A DNA stretch of 64,000 bases from Protonemura montana (Eukaryota; Arthropoda; Insecta; Plecoptera; Nemouridae). Made by a program: the position numbers and the translations under genes. Every line of letters starts with the position of its first letter. The first letter of the stretch is position 1. The stretch covers positions 6,829,201-6,893,200 of the forward strand of contig OX387607.1 in NCBI GenBank assembly GCA_947568835.1, in the 5' to 3' direction. The notes beneath the pieces were generated by a model. That model saw only the letters and a list, made by a program, of their open reading frames with translations. It was not told where the DNA came from and ran no database searches. This document shows positions 12,201-24,111 of this stretch, piece after piece.

Positions 12201-15019
12201 CTGCTCGAGGAAACGCAGCGCCGTAGCCGCGAGCTGCGCAACATTCTCGGCATACGCAGCCCGCACCATCACTGCGTCGTCGTTTACCACCTGAACGTGC
12301 ACAGTTTGGTGTGTTTAGTGAATTTAATGGAAATGCTTGTCAGAGATCGTTGCAAGTCCCTTTCTTGTAGTTAGTGTTTGGTTTTTAAGTGTTTTATCAG
12401 TACAAAAATAAGTAGGTAGAGGGGTTGGGAGGTTTTTGATATAATCTTATACTCTTGTCTATGGTTTACTCTTACACTATTGATTGTCCTCCCATGTGTA
12501 CCTGAGCAAGTCCAGGTAGAACATATTCGGGAAAGATGTTTGCATCGCTGTATGGAACTGTTTTAACCGCAGAGAGGCAAAGCGTGAGAGCGTTGATGGC
12601 TCGGACACGAACGCGTGGGAACGGGTCGTGCACCAGGTGGAACACGAACGGTAGGATGCGATCCAGAATCGTTTCGCTCGACACGTGTTGAGCCAGTTCC
12701 AGCAGAACGTCTAGGCATTGAAGCTTTGACGTGCAGTGGTGGAGGCCGCTGGAAAGAGACGAGGTTGGATTTTTTTACAAAGTTTAGTTGTAAAACAACC
12801 AATACAAAATACAAAAAACAAAAATACAACCAGAGATTCTTAATAGAAACCAATGCTCTAAAATCCTAGGATTTTATTGTCAAAGATTATTTAATCTTAT
12901 CTAACATTAGCCCTTGAATAAAGTAGCCAGAGCCGGTAATGAAACGTTAAGAAAAACAATACAAATTTTGCAGGTAGCAATATTAACCCAATTGGGTTAT
13001 TTTAACCCAATTTTGAAAATGGTTGATTTGTGCAGAATTTTATGTGGTTCTATTATGAATGTTATCACAAATTTGTTCCTCAAAATTGCAATTTTATTTT
13101 GAATGAGTAGCTTCTGAGATAGGTATCATACCTTCTGGTTGCCTACATTAATTTTATCTAAAAGTCAACAATGCACTTGGTTCAGTAATGGTAACCCTAA
13201 ATCAGATGCCAAGATACAAAAAACTCACCGAATACAAGATGTCACCAGCGAAGTGATGATTATAAGGCCGTCCGCTGTGGATCCTGAATCGTAGCCGTCG
13301 TCTTTACTAAAGTCTGTCTTCTCTTCTTTTTCTTCCTTTTCTGAGATCATGATATTGATAATATTCTTAATGTCTTTTTTCAAACGAGTAATCTTATCGT
13401 CGGCTGACATTATCGGAGTGCCGGCCGAGAATATCAGCATATACGACTGAAGGAATGTATAGAAGTATTCAGGGAACATGACACCACGTTGTTTATCTAG
13501 GTATATTTCTGCAGACAGTCGTTGACTTGGATCTCTTTGCATCATATGACTTAACAGGGCCTGAAACAATTTTTTTTTTTTTACCAATTTTTATATGTAA
13601 CAAGTATTTTAAATTGATATACAAACAAATTATGAATGGACTTTAATAAAGGTGTCCGAGTCTTTACCCGAATGTTCTGGTCCTCGATTCTCTCGAGTTG
13701 CTTAAGCACGTTGAATTCACCACTACGGTATGCCAGCAGTTGAGAGAAGTCAAAAGGAGGATGGCCTTCGTTGAACAGTTCAGTCAAAGCACATCCAGCT
13801 GAGAAGATGTCCATCGCAGGAGTTAGGTCTCCTTTCTTCAGATTGTCTTCAGGAAGCATCATTTGACTTGTTATCTCAGATGTTAAAGTCTTAATAAACC
13901 TGACACAAAAATAAAAATTATTTCTCTTATCTAAGATGTAGTTGCTAGTAATGTCAGTCCCACACACAGCTACAAAATAAACCGATTTTTTACCTCTCTG
14001 GAGCTATATAACAAGTTCTCCTTCTTGAAGTATCGAAGAAGTAGGAGTAATCGGCAGGGTTGTCCTCTGGCAGATATGTTGGTTTGAACGAAGCAAAATC
14101 CGTTAGTAGAACCCAGTTCCATGACGTGATCATGATGTTTTCAAGCTTGATGTCTCCATGGCAAATGCCAACCTTATGGCACTGGTGTAAGGCATAGAGA
14201 ATCTGAAACGCTATCCATCTTTTCTCGACTGATGTAAGGAATGGCCTGGTACTTATCCGATCATACAGGCTATACTTAACATACTCTCGCATGATAAAGC
14301 CTGCCTTATCAGACATCTGAAACAGAAAGTAGGTAGTGGTAGGAAGACTTAAAAAAATTCAGATTGAGTGGAGTTGTGTTGTTGTCAAAGTAGAGATCTA
14401 AATTTCTAATACATACAATGGTTCTCTGGAATGGTAAGCAGTTGACAGCAGCAGCAAGGCCATTTCTGATCTCTTCCACTCGGTCCTTGTGACAAGACAG
14501 CAGCAAAGTCGGGTCATGAATCGCAAAAACTTTGACAACGATTAGACCTTCCTGTGATTTAGCACGAGCAACTTTGAAGAATCTGGTACTTCCGAGGCTG
14601 AGAAAAAATAAAAATTACAATTAGATAAAAATGAATGGAATAGAAAATAATGGTAAGTAAAGTCAGTAGCTTGAGCCTGTAGAAGTACTCTCTCTGCAGC
14701 ACTTCTATAGAGAACCAGCACGTATGGAATCGTCTCCCAAGCGAGTTAGTGGATCCTATCCCAAATAATGTCAATAAATTCAAAACCCAAATTAAAATTC
14801 TAAAATTGTAATTGTACTTAGAGATGACATCAAGATGTAAAACTTTGTAACCGAGTATAACATGTGACTCAAAACAAATGAATAAATAAATTATTATTAT
14901 TATTATAACTTATTATTTTTTACTTACCTTATATCAAAGTGTAATTCTGGATGCTCTCCCAAATAATGCTCCACGGGAAAAATTTGAGATGGTGCTATTC
15001 CCACCAATTGATTTCCCAT
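3264..15019 (-). CDS. PIK3R4: Phosphoinositide 3-kinase regulatory subunit 4 (VPS15), complete, 22 coding exons
   Basis: VPS15 scaffolds the class III PI3-kinase VPS34 with Beclin-1 on endosomes and autophagosomes. Coding exons: 14928-15019, 14417-14597, 13994-14316, 13668-13899, 13229-13560, 12502-12748, 12023-12290, 11529-11677, 11186-11338, 10751-10870, 10063-10239, 9358-9483, 9037-9137, 8660-8779, 8408-8505, 7739-7928, 7067-7282, 6109-6311, 5385-5527, 4779-4919, 4101-4276, 3264-3480. They sum to 4005 nt (1334 aa; human about 1358) with consistent phases. The N-terminus [11 protein letters not shown] carries the myristoylation glycine and matches vertebrates. The protein kinase domain has Lys53, HGDIKLEN (Asp146) and the family's DFA in place of DFG (164-166). 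HEAT repeats follow ([12 protein letters not shown] region), then a C-terminal WD40 propeller ending GVIKVWK. Exon 8 ends CAG|GC, a GC-AG intron. Introns hold SINE fragments. The start was chosen by homology. Confidence 0.97.
3541..3700 (+). repeat. tRNA-derived SINE copy
   Basis: Contains a tRNA-like head (ACCCGGATAGCTCAATTGG, A-box-like; anticodon-loop region CTGGCAA) preceded by GATCCCTTATCCTG. Both parts recur near 49.4-49.7 kb and 49.9 kb. It lies in the PIK3R4 coding neighbourhood, overlapping the start of intron 21. The acceptor stem does not pair well, so it is a SINE and not a working tRNA gene. Confidence 0.6.
6572..6989 (-). repeat. 5S rRNA-derived SINE, degraded copy in PIK3R4 intron 17
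   Basis: Read on the minus strand it contains a decayed 5S 3' half (ATCCAATACCTAACCCAG seen from the plus strand), then the family body with GTCCCTTCCGAAGGA and a tail near ACACACTGTTTTGACA. It is homologous to the copies at 23.0, 34.0 and 36.4 kb. Confidence 0.6.
11388..11446 (+). repeat. Short fragment of the 5S-derived SINE
   Basis: CATGACCAGTTCTATTCAGG followed by a GGTTGGAGGGATGAA tract matches the body of the 22989-23757 element. It lies in the GC-AG intron of PIK3R4 (between exons 8 and 9). Confidence 0.5.
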
Positions 15020-15365
15020 TTTTATGTAAATATCCAATTACATTCTTTTAATTTCATAAATGTTTTAGCAAAGTATCGTTTTAGATGGTTTTAGCCAAAG
15101 TATCTATAGTCTTTGGTTTTAGCACGAATGTTGAACATCTACTTTGACAACCACTATCCAGCTGACAGCTGACAATTCGACAGTGCTGCTATCGTTCGTG
15201 GGAAGTTACCCTCAGCCAGCCTCAGCCTTCGCCTTCAAAAGCTCGGAATTGCTCGGAATTGCTTAGCAGACTATGTGAACAAACCGCAGTAAAAAGGTGT
15301 GAACAAAAGGAAAAGCACATAAATATTCCACCCTTAATAACGCATGAAAGCAAATAGTAACAACA
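15020..15365. other. 5' flank of PIK3R4, no recognisable core promoter
   Basis: Upstream of the PIK3R4 start there is no obvious TATA box. A short duplication of GCTCGGAATT occurs near 15240-15260. Broad, TATA-less transcription would fit a housekeeping gene, but nothing specific is shown. Confidence 0.3.
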
Positions 15366-15890
15366 TTGAAATTTTTACAGATGATAGTATACGTGATGGG
15401 CTTTTGATCCGTGATGGTCTTAATTTTTGGCCCAGCCTTGGACAAAAAAAGGCTAACTTTTACAAAATTTTTGTTATCATTTAATTGCGAGAAAATGAAG
15501 GGGGGCTACTCCCTTGAAATTTTTACAGATGATAGAGTACGTGATAGGCTTTCGATCCGTGAAGGTCTAAATTTTTGGCCCAGCCTTGGACAAAAAAAGG
15601 CTAACTTTTACAAAATTTGTGTTATCATTTATTTGCGAGAAAATGAAGGGGGGCTACTCGCTTGAAATTTCCACAGATGATAGAGTACGTGATGAGCTTT
15701 CGATCCGTGATGGTCTAAATTTTTGGCCCAGCCCTGGACAGAAATGAGAACAAGCCTACAAAACTCATAAGCGCTAGCCTTCAAAAATACGTGATGTACT
15801 GAACGAAACAGGCTGACAATAAAAAAATTTGGTTTTCATTTATTTGCGACAAAATTAAGGAGGGGGGGGGGGGTACTCCCTTCATAATTA
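15366..15890 (+). repeat. 148-bp tandem repeat, about 2.6 units plus a decayed unit
   Basis: Units begin TTGAAATTTTTACAGATGAT at 15366, 15514 and 15662 (period 148 bp). They carry GATCCGTGA and TTTTTGGCCCAGCC landmarks. A more diverged partial unit runs to about 15890 and ends in a poly-G run and TACTCCCTTC. Open frames here (such as 15411-15665) are products of the repeat. Confidence 0.8.
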
Positions 15891-17045
15891 AAAATCAAAT
15901 TTTGGTACATCGGTAAGTGGCCTGTCTCTTCCGCGACATTCACTTGGAAATCGACACCCCAAATAGAGATTGCGAAAATTGATTTTCCGACATACCGACA
16001 TACCGACAACCCTTGTGACATGAAATTACACAGTTTTCACATTTTGTTTGGCTTTCTTGGTTTTATCTTTCGACGAGCTAAAATCCTGTACACTGCTGAT
16101 TCACGATCTAATCACGAATTAAGCTTTAAATAACTTTGACCGCTTTCAATCACTTTTGACATATTGGCATACCTCTCTGCGGAGAGGGTCACATATTTCT
16201 CAGCGAATTTTTACCACACAAAGGACAGGTATGTGATTAGGTAATAGATGGGGTACGTAATGACCGTTGTTCAGCTATTTATAGAAAATAACTGCCTCGT
16301 TTAGGTAGACCTATTGTCTATGTATATATCCACCAATTATGTAGGCCGTCGATATCAAAGTTTTATGCAAACTAACAAAATGCTACACGATCAAATAAAT
16401 CCACTAGAATAGGAAAGTGAGCAAGACAACTCATAAAATATTCACTTATCTTAGGCTTCGAGCCTTTTTCAGAGCTACCAAAAGTATTTTGAGAAAAAGG
16501 AATTCCTAATTTTCATATTTTTTTCTTAAATAATAATTTTAAAGACCGTTGACAATGACATTGCACACTACGATTCTAATACAATCTAGCGCTATGCTCT
16601 TGTAATTATAAAGATGAACCGCATAAAACACTGCTATTATAACGCCATAATTTATGTGCCTAGCGAGCTATCCATCTATGCATGCAACTGGGTAAGTAGC
16701 TAGGGTACACACATATTTACCAAACTATATTTATTTTGTGAAATTGTACGGTTTATAAATTTGTTTCGTAAGTGCAAGGAAAATTGCGCCGAGGAATATG
16801 TTTTCTCTTGAATGTGTTCATATTTTCCAAGCAGTTCGGCTAAGTACCACTGCATGCAGCCAGATGGCGTTGTTAAATTAGTAGGTAGTTCACTTCCCGC
16901 CATAACGCCCCAACCGTTTACTGGGTGTTTTTGGCGGAGCTCGGTCATTCGCTTCTGAACTCTCCGACGAGAACGTTGTGCCGTCTTCTCGTCTCTTGGC
17001 CAAGACAACTCTGTGGAAGATCAACTCGCTTGCTGTTGGCTCAAA
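15891..17045. other. Unassigned AT-rich DNA
   Basis: No repeat family or homologous gene recognised. A 102-codon minus-strand open frame at 16700-17008 has no signal peptide or recognisable domain and may be chance. The last about 100 bases before 17046 are more GC-rich and could hold a promoter for the candidate transcript starting there. Confidence 0.3.
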
Positions 17046-17713
17046 ATGTCTCTCAAATTATTTCGGTAAGTTGACATTTTACGTTTTTTACAATTCAACT
17101 AAATAATTCAACCGTCGCAGCTCGACTCTCGGTCGCCACATTTATGTTATTAGTAAGCATTAAAATTTACCCGAGGTGATTTAACCCAGCCTTTTTTATT
17201 ATAAATAATCTATTTGGCTTCAAACTTTAACAGCAGAGAAAATACGGCGACGCAATATCCGAGGCGCTATTACAATCATTATTAGATTTACTGCTATAGT
17301 TTATTTCAATAGGTATCCACTTCATTTTGACATTATTTTTGCAGTTAACTTCAAAACGCTGTTGTAGCTTTGCTGAAGGAATGGCGTACAACTGCACTTG
17401 TTGCAGGCAACGAGGAGTCGTGGTTAGAATGTGTTTAATTGTCTAATAATGGCGTCTGTTTTTCAGACATGGGACGCCTTCAACCCAAGAGCAGCAACAT
17501 GGACGAACATTGACCGCCCATGAAAGACAAGATGGAGTCGTCGCTTCATTGCTTGGGTGAGTCTTTCAATGCTTTGTCATTCCTCTTCATTTCGCAAAAC
17601 CTGCTACAAATATTGGTTGTATATTTCTCGCGTGTTGGCTAGTTTATTTAATTTCTGGTTACCTGCGTTTCTTTCTTTAGAAGATTAGACCTTTAGACAA
17701 TCATTTAGTCAAA

Positions 17714-18077
17714 CCGATCTCCACCTGTCGCGGGTGTTGCTCTAACCAATTGAGCTACTTGGACCCCGATCTCCACCTGTCGCGGGTGTTGCTCTAACCA
17801 ATTGAGCTACTTGGACCCCGATCTCCACCTGTCGCGGGTGTTGCTCTAACCAATTGAGCTACTTGGACCCCGATCTCCACCTGTCACGGGTGTTGCTCTA
17901 ACCAATTGAGCTACTTGGACCCCGATCTCCACCTGTCACGGGTGTTGCTCTAACCAATTGAGGTACTTGGACTCAGATCTCCACCTGTCGCGGGTGTTGC
18001 TCTAACCAATTGAGCTACTTGGACTCCGATCTCCACCTGTCGCGGGTGTTGCTCTAACCAATTGAGCTACTTGGGCA
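17714..18077 (-). repeat. Seven tandem copies of a 52-bp tRNA-like unit
   Basis: Units start CCGATCTCCACCTG at 17714, 17766, 17818, 17870, 17922, 17974 and 18026, exactly 52 bp apart. Read on the minus strand each holds AAGTAGCTCAATTGGTTAGA (tRNA D-arm, A-box-like) and an anticodon-arm-like ACACCCG...CAGGTGGAG. Units differ at few positions. Confidence 0.9.
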
Positions 18078-18960
18078 CTGGCTTTTTGAGAGGATTTCAA
18101 TGTTTTTGATGAGAATGACAGTTCTCCATGGAGTAGAACCATGAGGCTGTGAATACTCACAGTCACTCTAATTCTAGTGACGCTATATCACGTCACAACC
18201 TGTCAAACTCAAATAACTCCAATTTGACGTTGGACGCGTTTTATTTAGTTAAAATATTATTTAACTTGCATCAATTTTGATACTGTTGTAGTGTTCATAA
18301 TAATAAAAAAGCGTTTTTTTGCTTCATAAAGACCCTCCCTTGCCGTGAAGTTTTTTCCAAGTAACTTGTTTTTGAGAGTGCAAACGTTCCATTTGTTCGG
18401 ATGCTTTGTTTTAAAGAACAACAATTCGTCACGTCCTGCCAAACTTCCGAAGTATCATCCCGGGTTTTCTATCTGTTCCAACAGATTTGATTTCTTATTT
18501 CAATTGAACACACGACCTTGTATCTTTCACCATCGTAAGGAAACATAGCACCTAATAGCCAAGACTTGGATCCTAATTTTGGAAAGGGTTTTTTCAATTG
18601 AGAACTCTCGTTCCACGAATGGAGATTCCATCATCCTTCATCACCTGTTGCCTTGCTCTCCAGTACTTTGCCAGTCTCCTCCCCTGTTTGTATCGTTGAA
18701 GTAGTCTGAGACACAGCGTGCTTTTTTGTCATCGTTTAGGCTCATTTCAATTCCTGGGGCTGCCCCAATCGACCACTGAATTTAACAAAATTTAAATTGT
18801 GTTTTCTCCTTTCATATTGCCGAACAACATTTAACGATGACATATGTTTTATTATTAGAAACACAAAAAACCTCTCAGAAATTGGTGATCTTGGTTTTAC
18901 TCCTTGGAGATTCGTCGTTCTCATCAAATTCACTAAAATCCTCTCCAAAGTAAGTCTTCT

Positions 18961-19140
18961 GTCCAAGTAGCTCAATTGGTTAGAGGAACACCCGTGACAG
19001 GTGGAGATCGGGGTCCAAGTAGCTCAATTGGTTAGAGGAACACCCGTGACAGGTGGAGATCGGGGTCCAAGTAGCTCAATTGGTTAGAGGAACACCCGTG
19101 ACAGGTGGAGATCGAGATTCCAGTCCCCGTTGGATCATCC
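18961..19140 (+). repeat. Three tandem copies of the 52-bp tRNA-like unit, opposite orientation
   Basis: GTCCAAGTAGCTCAATTGG begins at 18961, 19013 and 19065 (52-bp period). The last unit continues into ATTCCAGTCCCCGTTGGAT, which completes a tRNA-like T-arm and a partial acceptor stem. This suggests the full element is tRNA-derived and the tandem unit is its first two-thirds. Confidence 0.9.
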
Positions 19141-19316
19141 ATTTTTTAGAGGTTATTAGTGTTATTAAAAAAAAAAATACTTTGCCCATTGCAAGCATTG
19201 AGTCGCCGAGCTTGAATGGATGTGGATAGAATCAGAGTGACTGTGACCATGCACGGCCTCTTGGTCATTCACCCGTCATTCGTATTCGACGCATTAAAAT
19301 CCTCTTGAAAAGCTCT

Positions 19317-19395
19317 TGTCCTATTAGCTCAGTTGGATGTTTGAGCAACACCAAGACTAGACGGACCGGGTTCGAGACTTCGACCAGCCACTAAT
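19317..19395 (+). repeat. tRNA-like sequence
   Basis: TATTAGCTCAGTTGG (A-box) and GGACCGGGTTCGAGACTTCG (B-box-like) sit at tRNA spacing. The acceptor stem is poor and the D-loop is enlarged, so it is a tRNA-derived repeat and not a functional gene. Confidence 0.5.
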
Positions 19396-19399
19396 TTAT

Positions 19400-20800
19400 G
19401 TTGGGTTAATTATGTTCCTAACAATAAACTACCCCGGGGACCAATTGCGAGCAATTGCATCAATTTTGAATTCCACAATCAAATTAAAACTGAAGCTGGT
19501 TATTGATTCGAGTGTATCTCTGTTCGTTGCAGGCCCCGCCGAGATTGAGTCTACTTCGACGCCGAGACTTCGACGCCGAGACTCCGACGCCGAGACTCGC
19601 CCGCGTTTCTCGTCGCTATCGGAATCGGGACACGGGCGCGTAATCCGTTACCTCGGTCGGCCGGGTCGTTTGCGTTCAACGTCAGCTAAGTGGTCTAGGG
19701 TTAGCGCTACAAGGCCTCACACAAACAAACACACACACACACAACCAGTTAGGCAACAGGTATCTACAGGTAGCAGTCATCCACGAGCCAACGGGTCCAC
19801 GAGCCGACGAGTCTTCATCTTCTGCATGGCATGTGGGCACCGCATGGTTGCATGGCATGGGGGCATGGCATGGGGACTCAGCTAAAGGGTGGGAGCGCTA
19901 GGTTAGGGCGTCGTGTTTTCTTAATGGTGGGTCGTATGCAGGGGATAAGTAAGGGAAAGCCCAAGTAGATCCCCTGTTCCATCGCGACGAGTGGGGTAAC
20001 TGGCCTACGGGTGGGAGTAGGAAACTTAGCTCGGCAGGAGGCCTGCTGGTGGGGTTAGGGCAGGTGGAGGATATCGGGGATCCCGGGGCCCAACAGTTAT
20101 AAATGGGAGGGTTTTTGTTAGGAGTAGGGCGTCGTGGGAGGCATTGCGGCGGTCGGGAATAGCCCAGTAGTATACCGTCCCTCTACGACGAGGAGGGTTT
20201 GCTGGCCTCGGGGTGGGTTAGGCCGTCGAGTCAACGAGTCTTCGAGTCTTCGAGCATCCATCAACGCCGTTCTCTACTCTAGGTCCCGAGGGTCAATGGC
20301 TTGCCTTCCCTCTTGGGTGTTCTCGGGAGGGTTTCGTACTAGGGAGGGTCGTGCTCGAACGTGTCCTGGAGGCAAGGGGGGATGATTGACGTCAAGCGAT
20401 CCTCTTGTCTAATCACTCAGACACGATGGAGGGGAACAGGACCATCAGGATGGTCACCAATGGGTTGGTGGGTAGCTACTTTAGCCGCAAGACAGAAGGT
20501 CTGCTTCGGCCAGCGTAGGGTGGGGTAACGTTACGGCTTGGGGTAGTTTTACAGCTAAGTCCGCGTCTTCGAGCTCCCAGCTTCCAGCGTCAGCTTCGAG
20601 ATTCACCAAAGTTACTTTCCAGCCTTTCAGGTCAGCGATCGCATCTACGCCGAGGATCACGCCGGGAGACGCAGCAGGAGCCGGAGGAAGAACGTCACAA
20701 GATAGCTTACACACACACACACACACACTCACACTCGAAGCGCTAATCCTACGACCTCTTTCCTCAGCGTTCATTACGATTTCGCTTCGGTACCGTGATT
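19400..20800. other. GC-richer region with simple repeats, no gene recognised
   Basis: Holds repeats such as CGACGCCGAGACT (19560-19600), CA/GT runs (19730-19740, 20708-20730) and GGCATGG repeats near 19840. Open frames here look composition-driven. A possible acceptor GTTCGTTGCAG at 19532 might belong to the candidate transcript. Confidence 0.3.
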
Positions 20801-20807
20801 AGACTTG

Positions 20808-21095
20808 CGTTTTTACTGCGTTTTTACTGCGTTTTTACTGCGTTTATTCTGCGTTTTTGATGCGTTTTTACTGCGTTTATTCTGCGTTTATTCTGCGTTT
20901 ATTCTGCGTTTTTACTGCGTTTATTCTGCGTTTTTGATGCGTTTTTACTGCGTTTATTCTGCGTTTTTGATGCGTTTTTACTGCGTTTATTCTGCGTTTT
21001 TACTGCGTTTATTCTGCGTTTTTACTGCGTTTATTCTGCGTTTATTCTGCGTTTACTCTGCGATTTTACTGCGTTTTTACTGCGTTTATGCTGCC
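20808..21095 (+). repeat. 11-bp minisatellite
   Basis: About 26 units of TGCGTTTTTAC, TGCGTTTATTC or TGCGTTTTTGA follow each other. Because 11 is not a multiple of 3 the array creates an apparent 170-codon open frame with an 11-residue period, which is an artefact. Confidence 0.9.
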
Positions 21096-21976
21096 GGCCC
21101 GTATAGCTGGCACGATCTGAACTGGAGGAATCGTGGTGGGAACGAGAGTTTGGAATCAGGAACTGTTGTGGTTGTCAAGTGTGAGATTGTAACAACTGTT
21201 GTGGCTTTAAATGTTCCTGTTTGTGTCAATGTTTGTGTCAATGTTTGTGTCAATGTTTGTGTCAATTTTTGCGACTATGTTTTTGATTTTGTACCTGACT
21301 GTACTAATTGCGTTTGATGTTATTTTTACAATTGCGTTCTGTTTCACTAACTTGTGTTCTTGTAATTCATGTCGCAGGAACCTAATGACGGAGCCTTTAC
21401 CTTTCAGCGCCTGATAATCAAATGCCAGGCAATAACAAAAACTTTTTTGATTTCATTGTTGCGAACGTCAAGTGTCTCCGTGAACACTGCTACCAACACG
21501 ACTGGCCGATTTTTGCATCAGCTCCATGGCTACCAACTGGATCATCATCTCGGCAACAAAGATGGAACGGAGTTTAGAAGAGGGTTCTGGTTCGACTCCC
21601 AGTACCTGGCCAGTCGCCCTGGCAACAAAGGTGAGCCAACAAATAAACATTACAAATTATTAAACAAGTTGAGTCGAGACCGATGAAGCACTCTTGACTA
21701 GATTTACATAATAACTGTTGTTTGCTTCGGGAATATCTTGGAACTCTGTGCATCTCTGCCCGGTGAAATTTGTCAGCCCAACGTTTGTTTTATTTGTGTC
21801 CTTTGATTTCCAGCTGACCGCGCGATGCTACAGAATCTGCGCCCGTAACACTTGTTGCTCGAGACCGAAACGAAGAATGAAGATCGACACGCTGCTCGAC
21901 TGACCGATGGTAAGCCAAGATTTGATCGGCATTTTCCACAATAAATCCGCTGCAGGAATCGATTCTTCCAACTTAC

Positions 21977-22473
21977 CAGTGGTGTAGTCCTACATTATTT
22001 TGTTTTGGGTATACGCTGGGTTATCAGGCCTTGAGTTCCAAATGCCGTGGTCATCACTAGGTTAGGTACTGGCTAGGTACTTCTAGTCTATTTACTAGTT
22101 TATGGTTCATAGAAAGTTGATTCCTATCAACAGTAAAACTACTACTTGGTGTTGGGGTAGCTGCAATCGCGCTTTCCTCGGGTGGGTTGAATGAGTACGT
22201 TGACTGCTTGGAAAAACCATTGCATACCCATCCAGATCATACGAACCGCTACTATACACGGACTACCCACTTTTCAGAATAAACTTTGCTTTTCCAGTTT
22301 TTATAGTGCAGGTTGTAGGGAGATTAAGAATTGTCGTTGCAAAACGCAATTTAAAGTTATGCAAAGAGTATTTACTGGGCGTATACCCTGTAATTTTTTT
22401 GGGTATGCGCTCGGTGTCGAAAAGTTTTTGGGTATACGGCTAATACCCGCGTACACCCTCGACTACACCACTG
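21977..22473. mobile_element. Non-autonomous hAT-type DNA transposon (MITE), 497 bp
   Basis: The ends are inverted: it starts CAGTGGTGTAGTCC and finishes as the reverse complement of CAGTGGTGTAGTCGAG. It is flanked by a perfect 8-bp duplication CAACTTAC (21969-21976 and 22474-22481). Eight-bp duplications and CAGTG ends are typical of hAT elements. No transposase frame is inside. Internal GGGTATACGC motifs recur in both orientations. Confidence 0.85.
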
Positions 22474-22988
22474 CAACTTACCTTGCACTGAACGAGTCCG
22501 TCCGTTGTGCTTTGCTCGTTTAAATTTCGCGTCTACCCATCCCAGTGGCGTTGCAAGCCACTGTCGATCGTGACTAACGTGTTTCTGGTTTTGTCTGCAG
22601 TCGGCGGTTGTCATTCACGATTAAAGAAAGTGACGGTGAAGACCTCGAGGAACCTGAGCCCCCAGGCTTCCCCCGCAACAAGTGTCGTACGATGGAATAT
22701 ATTCGACAACAAAACTACAGGTACGCAACTGCATGGACGTAAAGCTCCCTGCTCCAAACCGTAACTTGGATTGTAAGCTGACATTTTAATTCGACATGTA
22801 CATCAGTGAGAATGCAATCAACTGAGAGCGTACACAACTACCCTCTAGAAACTTTGTTCCCATTCGTGGAATAGACCCACAGTTGTTAGCTTACGAGGCA
22901 CATACTCATGGACTTAACCTCAAAAAGTTGTTGCTAGCAACCGTCTAGCGGGAACATAATTGATGAACGGTTTGTCGTGTTGGAAACA

Positions 22989-23757
22989 CCGGCTCTCGTT
23001 AGATCACCAAAGTTAAGCAATACTGTGCTGAGTCAGGTATTGGATGGGTTACCATCATACACATGACCAGTTCTGTTCGGGAGAGAGGTTGGAGGGATGA
23101 AAGTTAAGCAACACTGCGCTGAGTCGGGTATTGGATGGGTGACCATCATACACATGACCAGTTCTGTTCGGTAGAGAGGTTGGAGGGATGAAAGTTAAGC
23201 AACACTGCGCTGAGTCGGGTATTGGATGGGTGACCATCATACACACGACCAGTTCTGTTCGGGAGAGAGGTTGGAGGGATGAAAGTTAAGCAACACTGCG
23301 CTGGGTCAGGTAGTGGATGGGTGACCATCATATACATGACCAGTTCTGTTCGGTAGAGAGGTTGGAGGGATGAAAGTAAAGCAACACTGCGCTAAGTCAG
23401 GTATTGGATGGGTGACCATCATACACATGACCATTTCTGTTCGGGAGAGAGGTTGGAGGGATGAAAGTTAATACAGCAACTTCACTCGCCTTGCTTATCA
23501 ACCTCTCGACAGCATGGATTTGTGGAGGAATCCTGTTGTTCGCGTTGTACTGTCCTTCGGAAGGGACGTTAAGCCGGTGGTCCCCTTGGTCTTCGACAGG
23601 AGTAGGCTACGTGCCGGCACCGGGTTTCCCCTCCTCCCTTCTAGGCTAGGTTAGGTTCTTCATCATCATCATCATCCACTCATTCACCGACGCCATCAGA
23701 CCAGTGCTGCATGGCACGTTGTCAAAACAGTGCGTCATTAAACACCGCAAATAATAA
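22989..23757 (+). repeat. 5S rRNA-derived SINE with five tandem 91-bp units
   Basis: The 5' part resembles 5S rRNA: CTCGTTAGATCACC, AGTTAAGCAA and ATTGGATGGGTGACC match the internal-promoter half. The segment is repeated at an exact 91-bp spacing (GATGAAAG... at 23096, 23187, 23278, 23369, 23460). The body follows: ATCAACCTCTCGACAGCATG, then a TCATCATC run and an end near CGTCATTAAACACC. Other copies at 6.6, 34.0, 36.4 and 42.6 kb are incomplete. Confidence 0.85.
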
Positions 23758-24111
23758 TATTTTCATAGATGTGTTGCCTAATCTGCGGCCTTTCTTTTAA
23801 CGCAGGTTTCCACTCTGCCTTGGTTTGGATGGAAAGCTGTCCGCGGTGGGACGTAATCCGATCTCCTACCAGCGTCATCGAGACGTCTCTACAGCAGCGT
23901 CGATAGATGTAAGTCGGCATGCGAGCCTTCCAATACAAGTCCGTAATCTCTCGCCCTAGAATTGGCTTTTCAAAGACGTATCGCGTCAAAAACTGGATAC
24001 ATTTTGTCTCCGTCTAAGAGATATAATCCACAGGTTCATGACCAACGAACAAAGCTAATGATTGTTTTTAGACTCATGTCTACTTGATGTAAACTTAGCA
24101 CTTGTTTTAAC

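Noticed and set aside
16700..17008. 102-codon minus-strand frame
   Set aside because: No recognisable domain, signal or conservation that I can judge; similar-sized chance frames are common here.
17714..19140. CRISPR-like appearance of regularly spaced repeats
   Set aside because: Units are contiguous with no unique spacers, contain tRNA-like boxes, and the genome is eukaryotic.
20805..21317. 170-codon open frame with repeated FLLRLFCVYSAF-like residues
   Set aside because: It is a translation of the 11-bp minisatellite; the periodic peptide follows from 11 not being a multiple of three.
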